In this document: one piece after another, positions 52,248 through 61,870 of the stretch | Numbering within the stretch: position 1 is the stretch's first letter | How the letters are laid out: every line of letters begins with the position of its first letter | From: Halohasta litchfieldiae | GTDB taxonomy: Archaea; Halobacteriota; Halobacteria; Halobacteriales; Haloferacaceae | NCBI RefSeq assembly: GCF_002788215.1 | Contig: NZ_CP024845.1 | Span: 744,001-808,000, forward strand | Length of the DNA stretch: 64,000 bases | Direction of reading: 5' to 3' | The notes under the pieces: model-generated | What the model was told of the DNA's origin: nothing | Database searches by the model: none | What the model saw: the letters and a program-made list of their open reading frames with translations, nothing else | Program-made: the position numbers and the translations under genes

Positions 52248-53576
52248 TCAGACGCGGACGTTCCGACCATCAGTCTCGCCAAACTGTTCGGCGTCACTGC
52301 TCCGGTCTGCGTTCTCACCGGGTGTCCGCTCGTAGGCGACCTCTCCACGAAGCAGCGTGAGTTCGGGAAAGACACCGAGTCGACCCTCAAAGGGAGTCCA
52401 GTCACAGTTCGTATGCGTGTCTGCACCGCGAATCTCGCGGGCCTCGTCGGGGTCAACGAGCACCAGATCGGCGTCGTAGCCCTCCTCAATCCGACCCTTC
52501 GAATCGAGATCGAAGATCTCAGCTGGATTGTGTGCGACGAGCTCTTCGACGCGCTCGTAGCTCAACTCACCCTGCCGAGCCGATTCAAGAAGGAGCGGGA
52601 CCATCGTTTCAACACCGGGAACCCCGCTAGGGGCCTCCCAAAGACTGGTTTCTTTCTCTTCGCGTGTGTGTGGCGCGTGGTCGGTGGCGATCATGTCGAC
52701 CGTCCCATCTGCGACACGCTCAAAGACTGCTTTCCGTCGTTTTTCACTCCGGAGTGGTGGGTTCATTCGGCCGTAGGTCCCGAGGTCAGCGAGATCGTCC
52801 CGAGAGAGATACAGATGGTGTGGACAGACCTCGCAGGTCGCCCCACCCTCCACTGCAGCATCGATCCCCTCCGGCGTCGAGGTGTGAGCGATATGGATCG
52901 TGCCACCCGCTTCCTGACCAACCTCGGTCGCCCGTTCAACCGCAGCTTTCTCGGCCTCGGCGGTCCGGTAGGCACTCCATAACTCGGCGTTGGCCTCGCG
53001 GCCCACCCCGCCAGCGTCGGCCTCGCGGGTCGACTCGTCGAACAGTGTCTCGTCTTCAGCATGGACCGTCACCGTCAGGTCGACGTCGGCAGCCGCCTCG
53101 ACAGCATCGGCAAACAGGTCGAGCGAGACGCCCATATCGCCGGTCGAATCCGCCAGAAAAACCTCGCCGAGCGCACAGATCGGCTGCTCGAACAGTGAGT
53201 CGGGGTCCCAGTCGCCGGTCACCCCACCGTTGATCCCGTAGTCGACGCGTGCGTGGCTCGCATACTCGGCTTTGGCATCGAAGTTGGCCGCCGAAGTCGT
53301 CGGTGGATTCGTGTTTGGCATGTCAACAACAGTTGTCACCCCACCAGCGGCTGCGCTTTTGGTGGCCGTGCCCCACGTCTCTTTGTGCGAGTACCCCGGC
53401 TCCCGAAAATGAACGTGGGCATCGATTGCGCCCGGCAGCAGGAGTTTGCCATCGGCGTCGATCACGGTTTCGTCCGGCTCAGCGGCGAGGTCCGCGTCGA
53501 CCGTCTCAATCTGCTCTCCCGAGATGCGAACGTCGACGGTGCGACCGTCGGCGAGTTCGGCGGTAGTAATCAACAT
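52248..53576 (-). CDS. pyrC: Dihydroorotase
   Basis: The 442-residue amidohydrolase has the metal site IDAHVHFREPGYSHKETWGTAT, a second His in TIHIAHTSTPEG and the Asp in DMIATDHAPHTREEK, with MNPPLRSEKRRKAVFE between. It closes carbamoyl-aspartate to dihydroorotate in pyrimidine synthesis. Allantoinase is a related alternative, but the MNPPLR and DHAPH pattern favours PyrC. The ATG at 53576 starts MLITTAELADGRTVDVRI. Confidence 0.92.
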   Translation of the reverse strand: MLITTAELADGRTVDVRISGEQIETVDADLAAEPDETVIDADGKLLLPGAIDAHVHFREPGYSHKETWGTATKSAAAGGVTTVVDMPNTNPPTTSAANFDAKAEYASHARVDYGINGGVTGDWDPDSLFEQPICALGEVFLADSTGDMGVSLDLFADAVEAAADVDLTVTVHAEDETLFDESTREADAGGVGREANAELWSAYRTAEAEKAAVERATEVGQEAGGTIHIAHTSTPEGIDAAVEGGATCEVCPHHLYLSRDDLADLGTYGRMNPPLRSEKRRKAVFERVADGTVDMIATDHAPHTREEKETSLWEAPSGVPGVETMVPLLLESARQGELSYERVEELVAHNPAEIFDLDSKGRIEEGYDADLVLVDPDEAREIRGADTHTNCDWTPFEGRLGVFPELTLLRGEVAYERTPGENADRSSDAEQFGETDGRNVRV

Positions 53577-53737
53577 ATCCTGCCATGAGATGGGGATGGT
53601 CCTAAGTGTCGTGGGTTTGGGTGGACAACTGATCGAACGTTCCAAGAATGACAGTCATGCTACCGATCCAGCGACACGAGCCTATAACAGCGTTTCAGTA
53701 CCGGAATCGATTTACCAGATAAACCAGTCTACAAACT

Positions 53738-53944
53738 GTGATTGTTACAGCTTTGTTACAGGGTGCTTCGGCCCCGAATGTGGTTGGGGTGTTGACGCTT
53801 CTCATCCAGATTGCGTTGGTTCTCTGGACGTACACGGACGCCCAAAAGAACAGTAGCCATCCCGCCTTTCTCTGGGCATTTGTCGTGTTCCTCTCGTCGG
53901 TGCTCGGCATCATCGCCTACCTCATTCTCGGCCGCAACGCCTAG
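53738..53944 (+). CDS. Small two-span membrane protein (PLDc_N-like)
   Basis: A 68-residue protein with GTG start and two spans. The segment ALVLWTYTDAQKNSSHPAFLWAFVVFLSSVLGIIAYLILGR resembles the phospholipase D N-terminal membrane domain (PLDc_N), often found alone in haloarchaea. Its last four bases overlap the end of the convergent lipoate ligase-like gene. Confidence 0.7.
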   Translation: MIVTALLQGASAPNVVGVLTLLIQIALVLWTYTDAQKNSSHPAFLWAFVVFLSSVLGIIAYLILGRNA

Positions 53945-54669
53945 TTACCCTGCGTCTCGGTCGTTCCTGCGTGACTGACCGTTGGAGACCGAGTGCCGAC
54001 CAGCGCCGTTTCGACCGCCTCTGCGATCACTCCGGGATCGTCCGGGCCACCAGCAGTCGACACGCTCCCGACCGAGTCGGGATCAAACGGGATGTCAAGC
54101 TTGCGGTAAACGGGGCCTAACACGGCACTCAGTTCGGATTCGTCTGCTTCAGCAACCGTGAGACAGCCAGCGATGAGTGCTGCTCCCGACTGGACGCGCT
54201 GGGCGACGCCGGCAACTTTGCCAACTGGCTCACCCCCGTCGACACTGCTCACCGAGTGGCTTCCCGGACAATATGCGTTGGCTGGCTCGCCCCGCGTTAC
54301 GTCGGCTCCGAGATCGGACAGCACGTCGACGAGTAGCTGGCTGGTCTCGCTGTAGCGGTCGCACATCCCCTGTCGAATATCATCGATTGGAACTGCGTGG
54401 GCAATCGCCAGCGTCCGGCCGGTGTAGGCGACCGCACGGCCGCCGACGCGCCGGTCGACGGCGTGGTAGCCACGAGCTTCGGCCGCCTCTGTGGCGGCGT
54501 CGTAGCCATCAGCATGGCTATCGCGTCGACCGAAGGCAACCTGCCGGTGTGGTCGCCAGACCCGGACGGCAGGAACACCGGTCTCGGCTGTCTGTGTGAG
54601 CAGATTGGCAGTTACGGCTCGATCAGCCGCCGGATCGTCGGCTCGACCACGATACACCCGAATATCCAT
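53941..54669 (-). CDS. Lipoate-protein ligase A family protein
   Basis: The 242-residue protein has the biotin/lipoate ligase fold: PAVRVWRPHRQVAFGRRDSH, RGYHAVDRRVGGRAVAYTGRTLAIAHAVP and VGKVAGVAQRVQSGAALIAGCLTV, where the Lys should contact the lipoyl-adenylate. It attaches lipoate, octanoate or a related cofactor to a carrier protein. No 2-oxoacid dehydrogenase or glycine cleavage gene is beside it. Confidence 0.88.
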   Translation of the reverse strand: MDIRVYRGRADDPAADRAVTANLLTQTAETGVPAVRVWRPHRQVAFGRRDSHADGYDAATEAAEARGYHAVDRRVGGRAVAYTGRTLAIAHAVPIDDIRQGMCDRYSETSQLLVDVLSDLGADVTRGEPANAYCPGSHSVSSVDGGEPVGKVAGVAQRVQSGAALIAGCLTVAEADESELSAVLGPVYRKLDIPFDPDSVGSVSTAGGPDDPGVIAEAVETALVGTRSPTVSHAGTTETQGN

Positions 54670-54805
54670 ACCGAAAGCTGGGTCCCCGGCGGCTAAGCGG
54701 TTCCGCTGTCCATTGGCTGAGTTTGGTCAACCGGTTTCCCCCGTCGACTGCTTTTATTTCGACTGTCGGCTGACATTTAAGCGGTCCGGGGTCAGTGGTT
54801 CTGTT

Positions 54806-55909
54806 ATGGACCCACGCGTACACGAGCATGCCGAGATTCTCGTCGACTGGAGTGCCCGCATCGAAGCCGGTGACAACGTTGTACTGAGTGTTGCCGAAGG
54901 CGCACACGATCTCGCGGTGGCAGTCGCCGAAGCCGTCGGCGAGCGCGGCGCGAACCTCGTGGCAACCTACGATTCCGAGGAACTCGCCCGGGCGTATCTC
55001 CGGGGTCACGATGGCGAGTTCGATTCGAATCCAGCCCACGAACTGGCGCTCGTGGAGAACGCCGACGTCTATCTCCGGCTCGGCGGTGGCCGCAACACGA
55101 CTGCGACCGCCGACGTTCCAAGTCCCACACGGCAGGCCTATCGCCGCGCCCGCACCGAGATCCGTGAGGCCCGAATGGATACCGACTGGGTGTCGACGGT
55201 CCATCCCACCCGGTCGCTGGCCCAACAGGCCGGCATGTCGTTCGAGGCCTACCAAGAGTTCGTCTACGACGCCATTCTCCGCGACTGGGAGTCGCTGGCC
55301 GAGGAGATGGCCCAGCTCAAAACAGTCCTCGATGAGGGAAGCGAGGTCCACATCGAGAAAAGCGAGACCGATCTGTGGCTCTCCATCGAGAATCGAACCG
55401 CAGTCAACAGCGCTGCGTCGGTTGTCTATGATTCCCATAACCTCCCGTCAGGCGAGGTTTTCACCGCTCCCGCGGATGCAGAGGGCACCGTCTTTTTCGA
55501 TATTCCAATGACGGTCGACGCTACCCGGCTTCGGGATGTCCAGCTCACATTTGAGTCCGGTGAGGTCGTCGACTATACAGCCGAGCAGGGCGAGGCGGTG
55601 CTCCGAGAGATCCTCGAAACCGACGCAGGTGCGCGTCGACTCGGCGAACTCGGAATCGGGATGAACCGCGGCATCGACCGTGTTACGGATAACATACTGT
55701 TCGACGAAAAGATGGGCGAGACGGTCCATCTCGCGGTAGGCAGAGCCTACGATGCCTGTCTCCCAGAGGGCGAGTCCGGCAATCAGTCGGCGGTCCACAC
55801 TGACCTCATCACCGATATGAGCGAGGAGTCGACGCTCTCGGTCGACGGTGAGGTAATCCAGCGGGATGGAACGTTCCGGTGGGAGAGTGGCTTCGCTGGG
55901 GGAACCTGA
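54806..55909 (+). CDS. M29-family aminopeptidase
   Basis: The 367-residue protein matches thermophilic aminopeptidases (M29): GEVFTAPADAEGTVFFD with a metal Glu, RRLGELGIGMNRGIDRVTDNILFDEKMGETVHLAVGRAYD with Glu, His and Tyr, and SAVHTDLITDM with the His and Asp. It removes N-terminal residues from peptides using two metal ions. A TTTAAG box at 54775-54780 stands about 27 bases before the ATG at 54806, which decides this start against the longer frame. Confidence 0.92.
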   Translation: MDPRVHEHAEILVDWSARIEAGDNVVLSVAEGAHDLAVAVAEAVGERGANLVATYDSEELARAYLRGHDGEFDSNPAHELALVENADVYLRLGGGRNTTATADVPSPTRQAYRRARTEIREARMDTDWVSTVHPTRSLAQQAGMSFEAYQEFVYDAILRDWESLAEEMAQLKTVLDEGSEVHIEKSETDLWLSIENRTAVNSAASVVYDSHNLPSGEVFTAPADAEGTVFFDIPMTVDATRLRDVQLTFESGEVVDYTAEQGEAVLREILETDAGARRLGELGIGMNRGIDRVTDNILFDEKMGETVHLAVGRAYDACLPEGESGNQSAVHTDLITDMSEESTLSVDGEVIQRDGTFRWESGFAGGT

Positions 55910-55966
55910 ACAATAAAAAAGCAGTAAACGCGGGCTACCGAGCGATGGGCGAGTGTTTGGCGTCGC

Positions 55967-57103
55967 CTATCGCTCGTCAAGCGGGACGAACTCGGCGTCT
56001 TCGGGACCGGTGTACTTCGCTCGTGGACGGATCAATCGATTATCCTCCCACTGTTCGAGGATGTGGGCGATCCAGCCGCCGACGCGGGAGACCGCGAAGA
56101 TCGGCGTAAAGAGATCAATCGGGATCCCCATCTGGTAGTAGGTCGTCGCCGAGTAGAAGTCGACGTTCGGTGCGAGACCTTTCTCCTCGGCGATATACTC
56201 CTCGATGGCGACCGACATCTCGTACCATTTGGTGTCGCCAGCGGCCTCACCGAGTTCCTCGCTTTTCTCGCCGAGGATGTTCGCACGCGGATCTTTGACG
56301 TTGTAGACACGGTGGCCGAAGCCAGCGATCCGCTCGCCGCGGTCGATGGCGTCGACAACCCAGTCGACGGGGTCCATCTGGGAGTCGTCGATCTCTTGGA
56401 GCATCTTCATCACGTTGGCGTTCGCGCCGCCATGCAAACTGCCCGACAGCGTGCCGATAGCCGAGGTAACGGAACTGTGGAGATCCGCCAGCGTCGAGGC
56501 GGTGACCATCCCCGAAAACGTTGAGGCGTTGAGCCCGTGGTCGGCGTGCAGCACCAGTGCCATATCGAAGGTATCCGCGAGCACGTCGTCGGGCTCCTCG
56601 TCGTTGAGCATGTAGAGGAAGTTCGCGGCATGGTCCAGATCGTCGCGTGGCTCGACGGGCTCCTTGCCGTTGCGGATACGGTTGAACGCCGCGAGCGCGG
56701 TCGGCATCTTGGCGGTGATGCGTCGACTCTTGCGGTCGTTGGCCGCGGCGTTCGTGACGTCCGCATCCGCGTCGGGGTCGTAGGCGGCCAGCGCGGAGGT
56801 GATTGTCCGGATCGCGGCCATCGGCTCCTCGTCGGCTTCGGCGAGGTTGCGGACGATTTCGAGCACGCCATCGCTGAGTTGGCGGGCCGCGACCATCTCC
56901 TCGGCGAACGACGCCAACTGCTCGCTGTCGGGCAACTCGCCGTGCCAGAGCAGATACAGCGTCTCTTCGTAGCTGGCCTGTCGGGCGAGTTCCTCGATAG
57001 GGTAGCCGCGGTAGATCAGCCGTCCGATATCGCCATCGATGTAGCTCAGGTCGGACTCGGTGACCACCACGCCCTCAAGCCCACGCTTCAGCTCAGTAGA
57101 CAT
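55967..57103 (-). CDS. citZ: Citrate synthase
   Basis: The 378-residue enzyme joins acetyl-CoA and oxaloacetate. The catalytic residues lie in LVLHADHGLNASTFSGMVTASTLADLHSSVTSAIGTLSGSLHGGANANVMKML (in pieces), GFGHRVYNVKDPRA and LAPNVDFYSATTYYQMGIP. The N-terminus LEGVVVTESDLSYIDGDIGRLIYRGYPIEELA is typical of the type II dimeric form of archaea. It stands alone. Confidence 0.96.
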   Translation of the reverse strand: MSTELKRGLEGVVVTESDLSYIDGDIGRLIYRGYPIEELARQASYEETLYLLWHGELPDSEQLASFAEEMVAARQLSDGVLEIVRNLAEADEEPMAAIRTITSALAAYDPDADADVTNAAANDRKSRRITAKMPTALAAFNRIRNGKEPVEPRDDLDHAANFLYMLNDEEPDDVLADTFDMALVLHADHGLNASTFSGMVTASTLADLHSSVTSAIGTLSGSLHGGANANVMKMLQEIDDSQMDPVDWVVDAIDRGERIAGFGHRVYNVKDPRANILGEKSEELGEAAGDTKWYEMSVAIEEYIAEEKGLAPNVDFYSATTYYQMGIPIDLFTPIFAVSRVGGWIAHILEQWEDNRLIRPRAKYTGPEDAEFVPLDER

Positions 57104-57278
57104 ACCTCAACGTTTTTGTTTGCCTCAAAAAAGCGTTATCGTTTAGGAAGCAACCGGTGTGTTTCGACAGTGTCGGGGTTCTGTATTCCAAAACTGTACG
57201 TCTCTCTTTTTATTGTGTGTGCCTCTAAGAAATTGTAACCGTCATAATTGACGGACTGAGACGCCCAAAAACTGCTTT

Positions 57279-59126
57279 TTAGGCCGTCGAAACCGTGATC
57301 TGCTGTTTGCGGTCGATTGCGTCTTCCAACTCTTCGGCGATGGCTGAGCCACGCGAAATCTGAATATCTCCACCGCGACCCACCGTTGCGGTGAACAGAT
57401 ACTCGTTGTCGGCCTGCACCTCGACAGTTTCGCCGACGTGTTCGTCGAGGCGAATCACGACGTGGCGGGCGGTGATCTCCGGCTGGACCACCTCGCCCGC
57501 GGGCTGAAGTTCTTCGCCGCCCGAGCCACTCGGCTTAGGGGAGCCGGGTCGTTCGTCGAGCGTCCGCACGTCGATATCGATCCCGAGTCGGTCCTCGATG
57601 TCGGTGATCCGACCGCCGCCTTTGCCGATCACATACGAGATGTCGTCCTCTTCGACGTAGACCACTGCGTTGTTCTGGCCTTTGAGGTCGACCGCCACGT
57701 GGCCGCGCGCAACGGAGCGAATCTCGCGTTCGATCTCCTGTTTGGCGATCCGGTCGACGCCGGTATCCTGACTCTCGCCGTCTTTGAGTGGCACCGTGAC
57801 CACCTGTCGGTTGAATGTATAGATCTCGTAGGCCGGGGTGCCGGTCTCGAAGTCCGAAATCTGGATCACGGGCCGGGCAAGGTCTTCGGCCGTCAGCCCC
57901 TCGGGGACCTTGACCTCGGTCGTCACGTCGTAGACGGTGTGGACCTCACCGGCCTCGATGTAGACGACGGTGTCGACGACCTGTGGGATCATCCCCAGCT
58001 CGACGCGGCCGACGAGTCGCTGGAGGGCGTCGATGGCCCGTGTCGCGTGAACGACACCGACCATCCCGACGCCTGCCAGTCGCATATCCGCAAACACGCT
58101 GAAGTCCTCGGTTTTCCGGACCTCGTCGTAGATCGTGTAATCTGGCCGAACGAGTAGGAGTGAGTCGGCAGTTTTGGCCATGTCGCCCGCGAGAGCGGTG
58201 TACTGGGTGATCTCCGGGCCGACCTGGAGGTCCCGTGGTTTCTCCATCGTTTTGACCGCGTAGTCGTTGTCGTTGAGGAATTCTGCTACTGCCTGGGCGA
58301 ACGTCGACTTCCCGGCTCCGGGAGCCCCCGAGATCAGGACGCCGCGCTGGCGTTCGAGCAGCCGATCCCTGAGGTCGTCGGCGAACTCGTAGTCGTCGAG
58401 TGTGGTTTTGACGATGGGTCGAACGGCCGTGATTTCGATTCCGTCGGCGAACGGTGGTCGAGCGACGGCGATCCGGTAGTCTTGGTACTGGACAATCGTC
58501 ATCCCCGGCTCGCTCAGTTCGACGAACCCCTCGCGGCTGGTCCGGGCCAGCGCCTCGATATCGTCGGCCCACTCGTCCATCTGCTCGTCGGAGGTGACCG
58601 TTTCGTCGATAGTTTTGTAGCTCATCCCGCTGAGCGCGCCGCGTTTGGCCTTTGGCTTGGTGTCGGTCTTGAGGTGGACGCTCATCGTTTCGTCGTCGAA
58701 GAACTGCGCGATTGGGAGATCCTGGTCGCTCTGGACTTCGGGTTCGACGTACTCGACGCTGAGTCCTTTGGCCTTGGCGACCTCCGACTGGACAATATCG
58801 CTCGACAGCAGCGTTGCCTCGTGGTCCTCGGCGACGTCCCGGATGATGGCGTCGACATCGCCCTCGCTCGCGCCAGCCTGTTCGGAGCCGCTGGCGCGTC
58901 GACCGACGTATTCGAGTTCGATTGTCCCCTCGTCAGCAAAGCCAGTGAGTTTCTGGAGCTCTTCGAGCCCGTTCCAGCCGCTGTCGTAGCCCGCGTTCGC
59001 CTGTGATTCGAGTTCACCGACGACAGCCTCCGGGACCAGTACGGTGGCCTCCTTGTAACTGCCGTCTGCAATTCGCTCGGACACGCGACCATCGATGACC
59101 GCGCTCGTGTCCGGCACTAATTTCAT
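57279..59126 (-). CDS. PIN domain - PilT-type ATPase - KH domain protein
   Basis: A 615-residue archaeal protein with three parts. Residues ~1-130 are a PIN domain (LVPDTSAVIDGRVSE; acidic nuclease-type residues). Residues ~230-470 are a type II/IV secretion ATPase core with Walker A GAPGAGKST and the segment LLVRPDYTIYDEVRKTEDFSVFADM. Residues ~515-570 are a KH RNA-binding domain (VVYVEEDDISYVIGKGGGRITDIEDRLGID). The combination is conserved in archaea and suggests ATP-driven RNA handling or membrane-linked RNA decay, but no role is proven to my knowledge. The ATG at 59126 begins MKLVPDTSAVIDG. Confidence 0.92.
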   Translation of the reverse strand: MKLVPDTSAVIDGRVSERIADGSYKEATVLVPEAVVGELESQANAGYDSGWNGLEELQKLTGFADEGTIELEYVGRRASGSEQAGASEGDVDAIIRDVAEDHEATLLSSDIVQSEVAKAKGLSVEYVEPEVQSDQDLPIAQFFDDETMSVHLKTDTKPKAKRGALSGMSYKTIDETVTSDEQMDEWADDIEALARTSREGFVELSEPGMTIVQYQDYRIAVARPPFADGIEITAVRPIVKTTLDDYEFADDLRDRLLERQRGVLISGAPGAGKSTFAQAVAEFLNDNDYAVKTMEKPRDLQVGPEITQYTALAGDMAKTADSLLLVRPDYTIYDEVRKTEDFSVFADMRLAGVGMVGVVHATRAIDALQRLVGRVELGMIPQVVDTVVYIEAGEVHTVYDVTTEVKVPEGLTAEDLARPVIQISDFETGTPAYEIYTFNRQVVTVPLKDGESQDTGVDRIAKQEIEREIRSVARGHVAVDLKGQNNAVVYVEEDDISYVIGKGGGRITDIEDRLGIDIDVRTLDERPGSPKPSGSGGEELQPAGEVVQPEITARHVVIRLDEHVGETVEVQADNEYLFTATVGRGGDIQISRGSAIAEELEDAIDRKQQITVSTA

Positions 59127-59293
59127 GTTGCTCAGTAGTCGGGGGGCACTGATAAGGGTGATGCGATTCCGGAACGCAGTATACTGACACTCAGGTACGC
59201 GAGTCGACGGCTGTCGTACTCCGGTCGACTGATACGCCCACCGAGAAAGATCGACCGCACGGGACTTTTGGACACCGGGCGAAATGGATCGGT

Positions 59294-60391
59294 ATGAGCC
59301 ACCACAACGTTCGAAAACTAACTGAGACGCTAGTGTCGATTCCAAGCCACGACGATCCGACGACTGTCGGCGACCGAATCGAGAGCTGGCTCCGAAAAGA
59401 GACCGACGCAACAGTCACCCGTGACGAGGTGGGCAACGTTATCGCGCGGCGAACCGTTGAGGGATCGTCCGACGACTCGCTGGCACTGGTCGGCCACCAC
59501 GACGTGGTGCCACCGGCCGACTCCCAAGTCGACGCTGACGGCAACTACGTCCTCGACCAGCGCAAGGGTCGCCTCTACGGTCGTGGCACCGCAGATATGA
59601 AAGGCCCACTGGCGGCGGCGATGGTCGCCTTCCGGGATGCCGAGCCCGTGGTCGACCTCGTATTTGCGAGTTTCGTCGGCGAGGAACAGGGCGGCATCGG
59701 CGCACAAGCAGCCATCGAAGAAGGATTTTCGCCCACGTGGGCGGTGGTCACTGAGGGGTCGACGGGCTACTCGGCTCCGGGTGTGACCGACGTGGCAGTC
59801 GCTCATAAGGGGCGGCGCGGGAGTACGATTCGCGCGACGGGAACGGCTGGCCACGCCAGTCGACCCGCCGACGCCGAAAACGCGATCTATCGGGCCTGTG
59901 ATGCGGTCGACCTCATTCGGTCCCTAGAGGCTCCCGAAACGACGGTGCTCGGTGCCGAACTGAGCGGGAGCGTCGCCGTCACCGAAATCGAGGGTGGCTC
60001 GGCGTGGAACGTGATTCCCGACGGCTGCTCAGTGACTGTCGACGAACGTACCGTCCCGGGCGAGCGAGTCGACCTTGCGCAGGCCGAGGAAATCGAAGGC
60101 ATCGAGTGGGAGGTCGATCAGGACCTGCCGCCGATGGCCTGTGATGATCCCGCGTTTGCCGACCGCGTGCTGGCGGCGGCGGCCGACACCCAGTCGGGCG
60201 AACCACAGCAGGTTGCCAAACCCCACGCCACCGACGCGGGCTGGCTCGCTGCGGCCGGGACCGACTGCGTGGTCTGCGGCGCGGCCGAACCGGGTGAGGC
60301 CCACACCGCAACTGAGAGCGTCTCGCTTGAGGTGGTCGACCGGTGTTACGATATCTACCGGATAGTCGCTGAGTTGCCGGTGGGTAACTAA
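59294..60391 (+). CDS. M20-family metallopeptidase (acetylornithine deacetylase/DapE-like)
   Basis: The 365-residue protein has the M20 two-metal site: LVGHHDVVPP (His, Asp), GRGTADMKGPLAA (Asp), FVGEEQGGIG (Glu pair) and a late GEAHTATESV (His). The dimerisation domain contains HKGRRGSTIRATGTAGHASRP. It hydrolyses an N-acyl bond of an amino acid or a dipeptide. The succinyl-diaminopimelate or acetylornithine type is likely, but no arginine or lysine pathway gene adjoins it. Confidence 0.92.
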   Translation: MSHHNVRKLTETLVSIPSHDDPTTVGDRIESWLRKETDATVTRDEVGNVIARRTVEGSSDDSLALVGHHDVVPPADSQVDADGNYVLDQRKGRLYGRGTADMKGPLAAAMVAFRDAEPVVDLVFASFVGEEQGGIGAQAAIEEGFSPTWAVVTEGSTGYSAPGVTDVAVAHKGRRGSTIRATGTAGHASRPADAENAIYRACDAVDLIRSLEAPETTVLGAELSGSVAVTEIEGGSAWNVIPDGCSVTVDERTVPGERVDLAQAEEIEGIEWEVDQDLPPMACDDPAFADRVLAAAADTQSGEPQQVAKPHATDAGWLAAAGTDCVVCGAAEPGEAHTATESVSLEVVDRCYDIYRIVAELPVGN

Positions 60392-60469
60392 CGCCAACAG
60401 ACTGCTTCCAGCAGTCACGGAGACCGCCGCCAGCAGTGCGTTGATACGTCCGCACGCGAATGGTGGGAT

Positions 60470-61870
60470 ATGGCAACAGAGGCGAGCGCAGTCGACACGC
60501 CGGAAGCGTATGCAGACCTCCTCAACGAAATCGAACAGGTCAACGCTATCGAGAGCGCCAGCGAGATTCTCTCGTGGGACCAGCAGGTGATGATGCCCGA
60601 AGGTGGGACCCCCGCCCGCTCGAAACAGCTGTCGACTCTTTCGTCGCTCTCTCACGAATTGCTTGTCGACGGGCCTGTTGGCGACCTGCTCGACCAACTC
60701 GAAGACGAGTCGCTGACCGACGATCAAGAAGCAGTCGTCCGTGAAGTGCGTCGACAGTACGTTCGCGCCGAGCGCGTCCCCAGCGAACTGGTCGAGGAAA
60801 TCTCCGAAGCCACCTCGGAGGCCCTCGGCGCGTGGGAGTCGGCCCGCGAAAACGACGACTTCGAGGAGTTTGCACCACATTTGAGACGGCTGGTCGATCT
60901 CAAACGCCAGTATGCCGAACATATCGACTCGGAAGCCGACCCCTACGCCGTGTTATTCGCCGACTACGAGCCGTGGCTACCCCTTTCGCAGGCCGAGTCG
61001 ATCCTTGATGAACTCCGCGAAACGCTGGTTCCGCTCATTGAGGATATCCGGGCCTCCGAGGTCGATCTCGCGACCGATGCCTTCGAGGGAACCTACGACA
61101 CCGACACCCAAGAGGACCTTTCCCGAGAGGTGCTGGAACTGCTGAACTACGACTTCGGCCGCGGTCGACTCGACGTCTCGACCCACCCATTTACCTCCGG
61201 CAATCAGTTCGACTGCCGGGTGACGACGCGGTTCGACGAACGCGATCCGATTGGCGCGCTGACGTCGACGATCCACGAGTTCGGCCACGCCTACTACACC
61301 CTCGGTCTGCCCGACGAGGCGTTCGGAACGCCGCTTGGTGACCACCGGAATCTTTCGGTCCACGAATCCCAATCGCGGCTCTGGGAGAACCATATCGGTC
61401 GATCCGAGGCGTTCTGGGACCTGCTTCTCCCGAAGTTCAAAGACGCGTTCCCAGAGGCCGACGATCTCTCTTCCCGGGCGGCCTACGAGGCGGCTAATCA
61501 GGTGTACGATGAGAACTTCATTCGCGTCGAGGCCGACGAACTCACCTACCATCTCCACATTATCGTCCGGTTCGAGATCGAACGCGAACTCATCAGCGGG
61601 GATCTCGCGGTCGACGCGGTCCCCGAGCGGTGGAACGAACTCTACGAGGAGTATCTCGGCATCACCCCGCCGTCGGACGCGATGGGCTGCCTGCAGGACA
61701 TCCACTGGAGCCACGGCAGTTTCGAGGGTGTCATAGAAAGCGTCACACACGAAGACGCAGGATGTTGGAACTGTGTCTACGAGCGCCAGCATCCTGCAAG
61801 AGGAGACTTCTATCGACGAGTTCTTCAATGTAATGGCGACCGAGACGCTCGCGTTGTTCGAGCATCTTGA
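60470..61870 (+). pseudogene. M32 carboxypeptidase (Taq type), C-terminus cut off by an IS
   Basis: The frame encodes a Taq-type carboxypeptidase up to about residue 418: WDQQVMMPEGG near the N-terminus, TIHEFGHAYYTLGLPDEAFGTPLGDHRNLSVHESQSRLWENHIGRS (in pieces), with the HEFGH metal site and a later Glu. Family members continue for about 80 residues beyond HWSHGSF. Here the frame enters the IS left end at 61724 and adds about 48 unrelated residues before a stop at 61870. The product probably lacks part of its fold, so I treat the gene as broken. The missing end is not on the other side of the IS. Confidence 0.88.
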
